From Gillisia lutea (lineage in GTDB: Bacteria; Bacteroidota; Bacteroidia; Flavobacteriales; Flavobacteriaceae): a DNA stretch of 64,000 nt. The stretch covers positions 434,001 to 498,000 of the forward strand of contig NZ_JAKGTH010000006.1 of the NCBI RefSeq assembly GCF_021568705.1, given 5' to 3'. Each line of letters begins with the position of its first letter. Position 1 is the stretch's first letter. A program made the translations under genes and the position numbers. Below the pieces are notes generated by a model, which saw nothing but the letters and a program-made list of their open reading frames with translations, was not told the DNA's origin and did not search any database. This document shows positions 34,275 through 41,767 of this stretch, one piece after another.

Positions 34275-34315
34275 AATTCCATAATTTACTACCTAAAGTA
34301 ATAAATTATGGAATT
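34275..34315 (-). repeat. Long inverted repeat ending at the SET gene start codon
   Basis: Arms 34275-34292 and 34298-34315 are complementary over 18 bases with a single mismatch, and the loop is 5 bases. On the minus strand it lies between bioA and the SET gene, its 3' arm ending two bases before the ATG. The SET ribosome-binding region is thus inside the stem. It is followed by no T-run on the minus strand; on the plus strand GCTTTTTC follows. Confidence 0.8.
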
Positions 34316-34341
34316 GCTTTTTCAAAATAATTTGATGTCAA

Positions 34342-35646
34342 TTAAAATTTTTCCAGCGCAGATTCTATGCTTTGATAGATCTTTTGTAACTCCTTATTAG
34401 AAGTAATATATGGCGCTAAAATATAGATGGTACTTCCTAAAGGCCTTAGAAAAACTCCATTTTCCATAAAATGACTGAATAGTTGATTTCTAAGATTGCC
34501 ATAGCGTTCCATTTTTACATTCAAATCAAAAGCATAGATCACTCCTAATTGTCGGGCATTGGTCACTTTTGGATGAGTTTTAATTCGTTTGTGAAAATTA
34601 GCATGGCTCTTAGATATTCTTCTAATATTCTCCTGCATTTCATCAGACTTCAATAATTCTATCCCCGCTAATGCTGCTGTACAAGATAAAGGGTTGGCGG
34701 TGTAGGTGTGCCCATGAAAAAGACCTTTAGAGATCTCATCGGCATAAAAAGCATCATACACCCGCTGAGAGCACGAAGTCACCGCCATAGGCAACAACCC
34801 GGCGGTAAGCGCCTTAGACATGCAAATAATATCTGGTTTTGTTTCTAAATAATCGGAAGCAAAATATTTACCCGTTTTCCCGAACCCCGTCATGACCTCA
34901 TCGGCAATGGTGAGTATCTCATTTTCCTTACAAATTTTCAGGATCTCATTCAAGCCATGAGCATCGTGCATTTTCATGGCGGCAGCTCCTTGCACCAAAG
35001 GTTCGTAAATAAATCCTGCAATTTTATACTCTGAAATAAGCTCTTTCAACTTTTCGCGTATTTCTTTTAAATTAGAGAAAGTAGGCACAGGTATTCGTAC
35101 CACTTTTATAAAATGATCTTCAAAAGCACCATTATAAACTGATAATCCTGAAACTGACATGGCCCCAAAAGTATCTCCATGAAAACCTTCTTCAAAAGCA
35201 AGCATTACGTTCCTGTCATTCCCAAGATTATGATGATATTGCAAAGCCATTTTAATACCAATCTCAGTAGCCGTGGAGCCATTATCACTAAAAAACAGCT
35301 TTTGCTGATTTTCGGGAAGAATGCTCATTAAAGCTTCCGACAATTCCACGGCCGGCCTATGGGTAAACCCGCTAAACACCACTTGATCCAACACTTCCAT
35401 TTGAGCGGCCACTTTAGAAGTAATTGTTGCATTACAATGCCCATACATACAAGTATACCAGGAAGAAATGCCATCTACATATTCATTTCCGTTCTCTCCA
35501 TATAAAACAGCCCCTTTCGCCTTAACAATGGCCAACATTTCGGGATAAAGTTTATGCTGGGTAAGTGGATGCCATAAATGTTTTTGATCTCTTAGAGAAA
35601 GGCTCTCACTTTTTACTGAATTTTCCTGCGCTGAATCCTGCATCAA
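34342..35646 (-). CDS. bioA: Adenosylmethionine-8-amino-7-oxononanoate aminotransferase BioA
   Basis: The 434-residue PLP enzyme has the class III aminotransferase pattern: LRDQKHLWHPLTQH near the start, SGISSWYTC-like DGISSWYTCMYGH, DEVMTGFGKTG and the PLP lysine in CMSKALTAGLLPM. BioA converts KAPA to DAPA using SAM as amino donor. It starts directly at the base after the bioD stop codon. Confidence 0.96.
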   Translation of the reverse strand: MMQDSAQENSVKSESLSLRDQKHLWHPLTQHKLYPEMLAIVKAKGAVLYGENGNEYVDGISSWYTCMYGHCNATITSKVAAQMEVLDQVVFSGFTHRPAVELSEALMSILPENQQKLFFSDNGSTATEIGIKMALQYHHNLGNDRNVMLAFEEGFHGDTFGAMSVSGLSVYNGAFEDHFIKVVRIPVPTFSNLKEIREKLKELISEYKIAGFIYEPLVQGAAAMKMHDAHGLNEILKICKENEILTIADEVMTGFGKTGKYFASDYLETKPDIICMSKALTAGLLPMAVTSCSQRVYDAFYADEISKGLFHGHTYTANPLSCTAALAGIELLKSDEMQENIRRISKSHANFHKRIKTHPKVTNARQLGVIYAFDLNVKMERYGNLRNQLFSHFMENGVFLRPLGSTIYILAPYITSNKELQKIYQSIESALEKF

Positions 35647-36267
35647 TTATTTTTTTAATACCGATCTGAAAATTTCGGCATATTCTTTCACTACATTTTT
35701 ATCGAAATAAGGCTCTTCTTCAATTCTGCCTAAAGCAGGAATCCCGCTTATCTCTACAATTGCTTTTTCTGACGTTTTATTTTCTTCGCCATTGAAAATA
35801 ATTCCGGCGACTTTTAAGTCTCTACTCTTTAGAGCTTCTAGAGTAAGTAAACTATGGTTGATGCTTCCAAGGTAATGTCGGGAAACCACCATAATTTCAT
35901 CCTCGGGAGCCATAAGATCGGCTATAGTTTCTTTGGAATTTATAGGAACCAACAGCCCACCTGCACCTTCAATTACCAAAGTGTTCGAGGTTTCCGGGCG
36001 TTTAATATTTTTGGAAGTCATTTTTACTCCATCTATCTCTGCAGCTGCATGCGGACTCATAGGAGTTTGCAATGCAAAACTATTTGAATGAAATACGGTC
36101 GTAGCATTTGAGACTAGGGCCTCGACCTTATGAGAATCACTCTTATCAAGATCACCTGCTTGAATTGGTTTCCAGTAATCGGCTTCTAGAGCTTCGGTAA
36201 GAATAGCTGACACTATGGTTTTTCCAACCTCTGTCCCTATGCCTGTTACAAAATATGTTTTACTCAT
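35647..36267 (-). CDS. bioD: Dethiobiotin synthetase BioD
   Basis: The 206-residue protein begins with MSKTYFVTGIGTEVGKT, a P-loop typical of BioD, and has VIEGAGGLLVPIN, the second nucleotide-binding loop. It closes the ureido ring of dethiobiotin from DAPA and CO2. It overlaps the upstream DUF2007/zinc-ribbon gene by 8 bases and abuts bioA. Confidence 0.96.
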   Translation of the reverse strand: MSKTYFVTGIGTEVGKTIVSAILTEALEADYWKPIQAGDLDKSDSHKVEALVSNATTVFHSNSFALQTPMSPHAAAEIDGVKMTSKNIKRPETSNTLVIEGAGGLLVPINSKETIADLMAPEDEIMVVSRHYLGSINHSLLTLEALKSRDLKVAGIIFNGEENKTSEKAIVEISGIPALGRIEEEPYFDKNVVKEYAEIFRSVLKK

Positions 36268-36676
36268 TTATATTAAATTTTTCTCCGCAGTTCTCACATC
36301 GATAAGAGTATTTTACATAAAATGGTAATACTCCAAACACCAGGCCTATCAAAAAAGAGATAAGTGATTTTATACCCCTAATCTCACTGGCAAATACCAC
36401 TTTCTCACTATCACATTTAGGACAATGAATGGCTACACCTTGATCGGTGACCGAATATTTATCTGCGAATTTTAAAATATTTTTAGCTCTTTCAAAATCT
36501 TCAGAGCGTACTTTTAATTTAACTCCCCCAATAGCGTTGCTCACCAGAGGGTCGGTATTAATTGTATGTTGATCGGCCATGAAGACCTCAATTCCTTCCG
36601 ATTCCAGTCGGCCTTTGAAGATTTGAGCTTCCGAGGAATATGTGAAAACCGCTACGGTTTCAAAAGTTTCTTTCAT
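36260..36676 (-). CDS. DUF2007 protein with C-terminal zinc ribbon
   Basis: The 138-residue protein has a DUF2007 domain (residues 1-70: VFTYSSEAQIFKGRLESEGI; LVSNAIGGVKLKVRSEDF), then a CPKCDSEK half-zinc-ribbon, one hydrophobic helix (about 105-123) and a second cysteine pair (YRCENCGEKF). The four cysteines could bind zinc if the helix folds back, or the ribbon may be split across a membrane segment. It overlaps bioF (4 bases) and bioD (8 bases), so it is made together with them. A role in biotin synthesis is unproven. Confidence 0.8.
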   Translation of the reverse strand: MKETFETVAVFTYSSEAQIFKGRLESEGIEVFMADQHTINTDPLVSNAIGGVKLKVRSEDFERAKNILKFADKYSVTDQGVAIHCPKCDSEKVVFASEIRGIKSLISFLIGLVFGVLPFYVKYSYRCENCGEKFNINE

Positions 36677-37839
36677 AATAACGATCTTGCCAAAAGCTTA
36701 ATTAAACTTGTTATTTCTGTTTCAGTATTAAAATTATGTAAGCAAAATCTAAGCCGTTCTTCTCCCAATGCAACGGTAGGCGATAGAATGGGTTTCACAT
36801 TAAAACCTTCACTTTTAAGTTTTTCTGCAATTCCTTTCACTTTTACATTCCCAGGGATCACACAGGAATGGATAGCCGAGTTACTAGCTATGAAGTACGT
36901 CTGCAAGTTATAATGAGAGATCTCTTTTTTGAAAAAACCTATGTTCCTTTTTAATTGCTTTAACGGACTTTCAATAAAGTCTCCAGAAGATTCCTGAAGA
37001 TAATGATAGGCTGCATAAATAATTGCCACATCATGCGGCGGTAAACCTGTACTATAAATAAAGCTTCTAGAAAAGTTTATAAGATAGTCTTGAAGATCCT
37101 GGCTACCTAAAACTGCAGCACCATGGCACCCCAAGCCTTTTCCAAAAGTCATAATTCTGGCAAAAATCCTGTTTTCCAGTCTTAATTCCTGCACAAGGCC
37201 TTCCCCTTTTTCACCATAAACACCAAGAGCATGAGCCTCATCTATAATCAAATAGCAGGAATATTTTTCCGACAATTTTACCAAACCAGGAAGATTAGGG
37301 ATATCTCCATCCATAGAAAATATAGATTCGGTAACAATATAAATATGTGCGGAAGTCTCTTTATCTAGCTGAAGAAGGATCTTATTCTCTAAATCTCCGA
37401 GATCGTTATGTTTGAATTTATAAGAATGGGCTTTCCCTAATGAGATGCCATCCCTTATAGAGGCATGAGAAAGTTCGTCATAAAAAACAATATCTCCTCG
37501 CTGGGGAACACTTGAAAAGAAGCCCAGATTAGCATCGTATCCCGAATTGAAGATAAGTGCTGTTTCTGAATTATGAAAACGAGCTATAAATTTTTCAGCA
37601 TCTTCAAAGAGCTGATGATTTCCTGAAATAAGCCTTGAGCCTGTAGCTCCATTCTGAAAGAATTCATTTTTAACTACTAGTTCTCTTGCTGCAGAAGCAA
37701 TTTCTGTAGATCTGGAAAAACCCAAATAATCGTTAGAGTAAAAATCTATAGACTCATCGGAAAAAGATAATGAACGGAAAGAGTTATTCTCCTTTCTTTT
37801 CTCTAAGCTTTTCTTTAATTTTAAGGGGAGTTGCCGCAT
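36673..37839 (-). CDS. bioF: 8-amino-7-oxononanoate synthase BioF
   Basis: The 388-residue alpha-oxoamine synthase condenses a pimeloyl thioester with alanine. Features are GATGSRLISGNH, SIFSMDGDIPNL, DEAHALGVYGEKGEGL and the PLP lysine in TFGKGLGCHGAA. It is the first gene of the minus-strand biotin cluster, and 36 bases separate its start from the divergent MgtC gene. The pimeloyl donor it uses (ACP or CoA) cannot be told from sequence. Confidence 0.93.
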   Translation of the reverse strand: MRQLPLKLKKSLEKRKENNSFRSLSFSDESIDFYSNDYLGFSRSTEIASAARELVVKNEFFQNGATGSRLISGNHQLFEDAEKFIARFHNSETALIFNSGYDANLGFFSSVPQRGDIVFYDELSHASIRDGISLGKAHSYKFKHNDLGDLENKILLQLDKETSAHIYIVTESIFSMDGDIPNLPGLVKLSEKYSCYLIIDEAHALGVYGEKGEGLVQELRLENRIFARIMTFGKGLGCHGAAVLGSQDLQDYLINFSRSFIYSTGLPPHDVAIIYAAYHYLQESSGDFIESPLKQLKRNIGFFKKEISHYNLQTYFIASNSAIHSCVIPGNVKVKGIAEKLKSEGFNVKPILSPTVALGEERLRFCLHNFNTETEITSLIKLLARSLL

Positions 37840-37875
37840 GCGGTAAATTTACAACATTCATAAATCTCAATAGAT

Positions 37876-38289
37876 ATGACAGCCATACAATTTGGATTAC
37901 AAATTGGAATTGCAGCCCTTGCCGGCTTGGTAATTGGCCTGGAAAGAGAATTAAGAGGGAAAAGTGCAGGCCTTAAAACCAATGCTTTAGTAGCCACGGG
38001 GGCTTGCGTATTCCTGTTAATTTCATTTGAATTCAAAGGGCTGCCTTACGTTGATGCAACTCGTGTACTTGGCCAGATAGTAACAGGGATAGGTTTTATT
38101 GGCGCAGGTACTATCCTGCATCACAAGAGCAGCATTAAAGGACTTACAACCGCGGCAACAGTTTGGTGCAGTGCAGCTGCGGGCTGTTTGGCCGGTCTTC
38201 AGTTATATTGGGAATTAGTTATTTTAGGAGTGCTGATATTAACCATTAATTACGGCCTCAGCTTTTTAGAAAAAAAACTACCTAAATAA
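37876..38289 (+). CDS. MgtC/SapB family membrane protein
   Basis: The 137-residue protein matches the MgtC N-terminal domain: LVIGLERELRGKSAGLKTNALVATGA, GIGFIGAGTILHH and KGLTTAATVWCSAAAG, within four to five membrane helices. It lacks the cytosolic ACT-like domain of Salmonella MgtC. Related proteins inhibit F-type ATP synthase or affect Mg2+ homeostasis; here only the family can be stated. It converges on mrpG with a 13-base gap. Confidence 0.92.
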   Translation: MTAIQFGLQIGIAALAGLVIGLERELRGKSAGLKTNALVATGACVFLLISFEFKGLPYVDATRVLGQIVTGIGFIGAGTILHHKSSIKGLTTAATVWCSAAAGCLAGLQLYWELVILGVLILTINYGLSFLEKKLPK

Positions 38290-38302
38290 GGTAATTAAGC
38301 TA

Positions 38303-38701
38303 CTATTTGTCTTTATCATGTACAATATTATCTTCCGGAGTATCGTCGGTTTCACTTTTTAAGACCCCTGATATCCTTTGATACTTCCCTTCAAGATCAT
38401 CCATTACCGAACCTTTCCAAAGCCTTATTCCCGAAAAGTATGAAGTCCTTCCTATTAAATGTGCACTTACTGGCGCAGTTAACAATATGAACAATAGAAT
38501 TGCCATTACTCTGGTTGTAATGGAAAGATCTTTAAAATACACTGCCGCGGCAACCAGCAGCAAACCAATTCCTAAGGTTGCGGCTTTGGTAGTAACCGAA
38601 ATCCTCAAATAAGTATCCGGCATACGCAATAAACCAACTGCAGCCAGAAAAATGAAGATGGTTCCAAAAAAAGCGAGTATGCCAACAATTAGATCTGTCA
38701 T
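38303..38701 (-). CDS. mrpG: Mrp Na+/H+ antiporter subunit G
   Basis: The 132-residue protein has three membrane helices and the MnhG/PhaG motifs VGLLRMPDTYLRIS and APVSAHLIGRTSYF. It has a longer hydrophilic C-terminus than the usual roughly 110 residues (VLKSETDDTPEDN). It is the last gene in the mrp operon; its start overlaps the stop of mrpF by one base. Confidence 0.94.
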   Translation of the reverse strand: MTDLIVGILAFFGTIFIFLAAVGLLRMPDTYLRISVTTKAATLGIGLLLVAAAVYFKDLSITTRVMAILLFILLTAPVSAHLIGRTSYFSGIRLWKGSVMDDLEGKYQRISGVLKSETDDTPEDNIVHDKDK

Positions 38702-38973
38702 TACTTATTATTTCTTTTTTGAATATAATATGAAAAAGCTACTGTGCTTAAGAATGCAATTAGAGCAAGAATCATGGCCACATCCAGAAGCGAAGGTTTA
38801 TTATTTAAAATGGCATAAGCCCCAATAAAACCAATCCCGGTTGTAATTATTAAATCCAGTGCAATTACCCTATCAACGATACTGGGCCCTTTCAGGAAAC
38901 GTATCACAATAAAGATCACCGAAAGCGATAATACCGGCATAACGAAATAGTATAAAAATTCATGTAATGTCAT
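38701..38973 (-). CDS. mrpF: Mrp Na+/H+ antiporter subunit F
   Basis: The 90-residue protein has three helices and the MnhF pattern RFLKGPSIVDRVIALDLI and LLDVAMILALIAFLSTVAFSYY. It overlaps mrpE by 4 bases, which supports coupled translation. Confidence 0.93.
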   Translation of the reverse strand: MTLHEFLYYFVMPVLSLSVIFIVIRFLKGPSIVDRVIALDLIITTGIGFIGAYAILNNKPSLLDVAMILALIAFLSTVAFSYYIQKRNNK

Positions 38974-39446
38974 CTCAATATCTCCAATATGCGTTTCTCA
39001 AATCCGTTCTTTATACTTTTTATAAATTCTTCTCTACTGTTAATATACATAGAATGAACATATAAAACCTTTTTATCATCAGATACATCTAAACTTAGGG
39101 TTCCCGGGGTTAGCGAAATAAGGTTGGCTAATAATGTGATCTCCAAGTTCGATTTTGCATCTAAGGGTATTTTAACTATTCCCGGAGACATATTATAATG
39201 AGGGGTCATTACCTCATACGCTACCTGTAAATTCGCTTTTATCAATTCTACCAGAAAGAAAAACACGAACCCAATTACCTTGGGTAAGATTCTAAAATAT
39301 TTAGCATTTCCGCTTCCTGAAGTAATCATCCTTAACATCAAAAAGTTAAGAACAAAGCCAAAAAGATAGTTTGCAAAAGTAAAATCTCCTGTAAGCGCAA
39401 CCCAAATGAAGGTTAAAAGAATATTTGATAAAAATCTATTTTTCAT
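38970..39446 (-). CDS. mrpE: Mrp Na+/H+ antiporter subunit E
   Basis: The 158-residue protein has two to three hydrophobic helices (about 8-80) and a cytoplasmic domain with the conserved LANLISLTPGTLSLDV stretch of MnhE. MrpE supports assembly and stability of the complex. It overlaps mrpD by 4 bases at its start. Confidence 0.93.
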   Translation of the reverse strand: MKNRFLSNILLTFIWVALTGDFTFANYLFGFVLNFLMLRMITSGSGNAKYFRILPKVIGFVFFFLVELIKANLQVAYEVMTPHYNMSPGIVKIPLDAKSNLEITLLANLISLTPGTLSLDVSDDKKVLYVHSMYINSREEFIKSIKNGFEKRILEILR

Positions 39447-40969
39447 CGATTCAATTTTGGATTGTTATTATAAACCGCATCAATGTACTGCTGATTGTCC
39501 ATAAGCTCATTTGCGACCCTTACAGATACCTGCTGAATATGTTCAGCCCCAAACCCGATATATAGCGAGACCAAAGATAAGAATACAACAGGAGCGATCA
39601 TTTGAGTTTTTCTCACCAGCTTCAATTTGGCAAAATATCTAAAGTTCAGACGTTTCGGAAAATCCGTTTTATCTTTCCACACAATTGCCGCCCATACTTT
39701 AGCAATAATTATTAGCGTAATTAAACTCGCAAATACTATAGCTCCTACCACCCACCATCTTTCGGCAGTGAATCCGGCAGAGATTAGCGAAAGCTTAGGC
39801 CAGAACCCTGATAATGGCGGGATACCCACTAATGAGAATAATGGAATGGCTATTAATAAACTGATTTTTGGGTATTCGGCATACAGTCCGCCTAAGGCAC
39901 GCATACTATTGGTACCGCGAATTCTATATGCTAAACCACTTACCATAAAAAGGTTGGTTTTAACTATGATATCGTGTATTAAATAAAAAATTGTTCCGGA
40001 AATAGCAAGTTTGGTAAACAAGCCTAAACCAGCTATCATATACCCTATATGGCAGATGATAAGATAAGAGAATACCTTTCTTAAATTATTTTGTACCAAA
40101 GCTCCCAAACCACCACTTATTAGGGTAAGCACCGCCATTGCCAATAATATATTCTGAAGAAAAAGGTCGCCCACAAAAATTAAGGTGAATACTCTAATAA
40201 GAGCATAAACTCCAACCTTAGTCAGCAATCCTCCAAAAATGGCAGACACTGCCGAGGGCGGAGTGTGATAGGAATCTGGTAACCAGAAATACAAAGGAAA
40301 GACTGCAGCTTTAATTCCAAAAGCTATCAAGAACAAGATTGCTGTAATTTCCACTAGTCCTCTATTTTCTATTGCCGCAACTTTCATAGAAAGATCAGCC
40401 ATATTTAAAGATCCCGTTAAACCATATAGCACCGCAATTGCAGTAAGGAATATCATGGATGCCAGAATATTGAGTGTAAAATACTTAACCGCACCTTCCA
40501 ATTGGGCTTTTTCGCCACCTAAGGTTATAAGCACGAAAGAACTTATAATAATAATTTCGAACCATACATAAAGGTTGAAGATATCCCCCGTTAAAAACGC
40601 TCCATTAAGTCCCAATAAAAGAAAATGAAAGATAGGGAAATACCCGAACTTAAGTCGTGCAGCCACTACCGAGGCCGAAGAGAAAGTGGAAACTGCCACT
40701 CCTGATAAAGCTGTTAATAATACTAGGGTGGCCGATAAGGTATCTCCCACGAAGATAATTCCAAAAGGTGCTTTCCAGTTACCTGCCTGTACTATTTGAG
40801 TTCCGTTTTCCCAAATATGATAGAACAGCCAGGCTGAAACAGCAATATTGATAACTCCTCCCACAATACTAATTACTCGTTGCCAACTGATCTTTCTCCA
40901 GCAAAACATTAATACGATGCTCAATAGTAATTGAAGCAATAGGGGGTATAAAACTATTTGTTGTGTCAT
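39443..40969 (-). CDS. mrpD: Mrp Na+/H+ antiporter subunit D
   Basis: The 508-residue protein is homologous to complex I NuoN/NuoM antiporter-like subunits. It has about 14 helices, the [20 protein letters not shown] segment with the essential Glu, and the Lys-containing helix [19 protein letters not shown]. It is one of two proton-translocating subunits, with MrpA. Confidence 0.95.
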   Translation of the reverse strand: MTQQIVLYPLLLQLLLSIVLMFCWRKISWQRVISIVGGVINIAVSAWLFYHIWENGTQIVQAGNWKAPFGIIFVGDTLSATLVLLTALSGVAVSTFSSASVVAARLKFGYFPIFHFLLLGLNGAFLTGDIFNLYVWFEIIIISSFVLITLGGEKAQLEGAVKYFTLNILASMIFLTAIAVLYGLTGSLNMADLSMKVAAIENRGLVEITAILFLIAFGIKAAVFPLYFWLPDSYHTPPSAVSAIFGGLLTKVGVYALIRVFTLIFVGDLFLQNILLAMAVLTLISGGLGALVQNNLRKVFSYLIICHIGYMIAGLGLFTKLAISGTIFYLIHDIIVKTNLFMVSGLAYRIRGTNSMRALGGLYAEYPKISLLIAIPLFSLVGIPPLSGFWPKLSLISAGFTAERWWVVGAIVFASLITLIIIAKVWAAIVWKDKTDFPKRLNFRYFAKLKLVRKTQMIAPVVFLSLVSLYIGFGAEHIQQVSVRVANELMDNQQYIDAVYNNNPKLNR

Positions 40970-41319
40970 GAATCTTTATCTATTGCGTTCATCTCATCTA
41001 AATCATCGGTCTTAACCACCTTGTAAGCTCTTTTTATCAAAATAATAGCAAAGGACTGCAGCCCGAAACTAATTACAATAGCTGTTAATATCAATGCCTG
41101 AGGAACAGGGTCTGCATAAATGCTTTCAAAAACTTCTGAATCTCCGGGAATTATAGGAGGACTCCCTTTTACTATTCTACCAAGTAAAAATATAAGAAGG
41201 TTCGCTCCATTTCCCAGAATAATGATACCTAAGATGAGCTTCACTAAACTTCGGCGTAAAATCATATAGATTCCCGCAGCGTAAAGCACTCCTATTAGTA
41301 TTGCTAAAATTACTTCCAT
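40966..41319 (-). CDS. mrpC: Mrp Na+/H+ antiporter subunit C
   Basis: The 117-residue, three-helix protein is NuoK-like: [27 protein letters not shown] and [21 protein letters not shown]. It overlaps mrpD by 4 bases and follows mrpB after 3. Confidence 0.94.
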   Translation of the reverse strand: MEVILAILIGVLYAAGIYMILRRSLVKLILGIIILGNGANLLIFLLGRIVKGSPPIIPGDSEVFESIYADPVPQALILTAIVISFGLQSFAIILIKRAYKVVKTDDLDEMNAIDKDS

Positions 41320-41322
41320 ATG

Positions 41323-41736
41323 CTAAGCAGATTCTGTAATAGTAAAGATTATTGTTAAGGTTACTCCCACCACTACAAGGTAAACCCCGGTGTCAAAAAA
41401 CAAAGCAGATCCCAAAGAACCTAAAATAGGCAAGTGTTCAGGATACCATAGGCCTGTCATAAATGGCATATCAAAGGCAACAATAGGCGCTATCCCACTT
41501 AAAAAAGCCAAAGCCAGACCCACCGGCATTAAAAACCCGGGATGAATTCTAATTAAGCCTTTCGTGTTTTCCAGCCCCTTTGCAAAAGCATGCAATACCC
41601 AGGCTATGGAAGCTATTAATCCTCCCACAAAACCTCCTCCGGGAGAGTAGTGCCCTCGTAATAAGATAAATATTGAAAACAACAGCAATACCGGTAAAAG
41701 GTATGTAGATGCTGTTCTTAAAATTATTGTTTTCAT
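41323..41736 (-). CDS. mrpB: Mrp Na+/H+ antiporter subunit B
   Basis: The 137-residue, four-helix protein has the MnhB signature LRGHYSPGGGFVGGLIASIAWVL and FFDTGVYLVVVGVTLTI. It follows mrpA after a 31-base gap. Standard length for a separate MrpB, in contrast to the fused PhaAB type. Confidence 0.93.
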   Translation of the reverse strand: MKTIILRTASTYLLPVLLLFSIFILLRGHYSPGGGFVGGLIASIAWVLHAFAKGLENTKGLIRIHPGFLMPVGLALAFLSGIAPIVAFDMPFMTGLWYPEHLPILGSLGSALFFDTGVYLVVVGVTLTIIFTITESA

Positions 41737-41767
41737 CGTTAATTAGATTTCTTAAATTCCTGATTCT

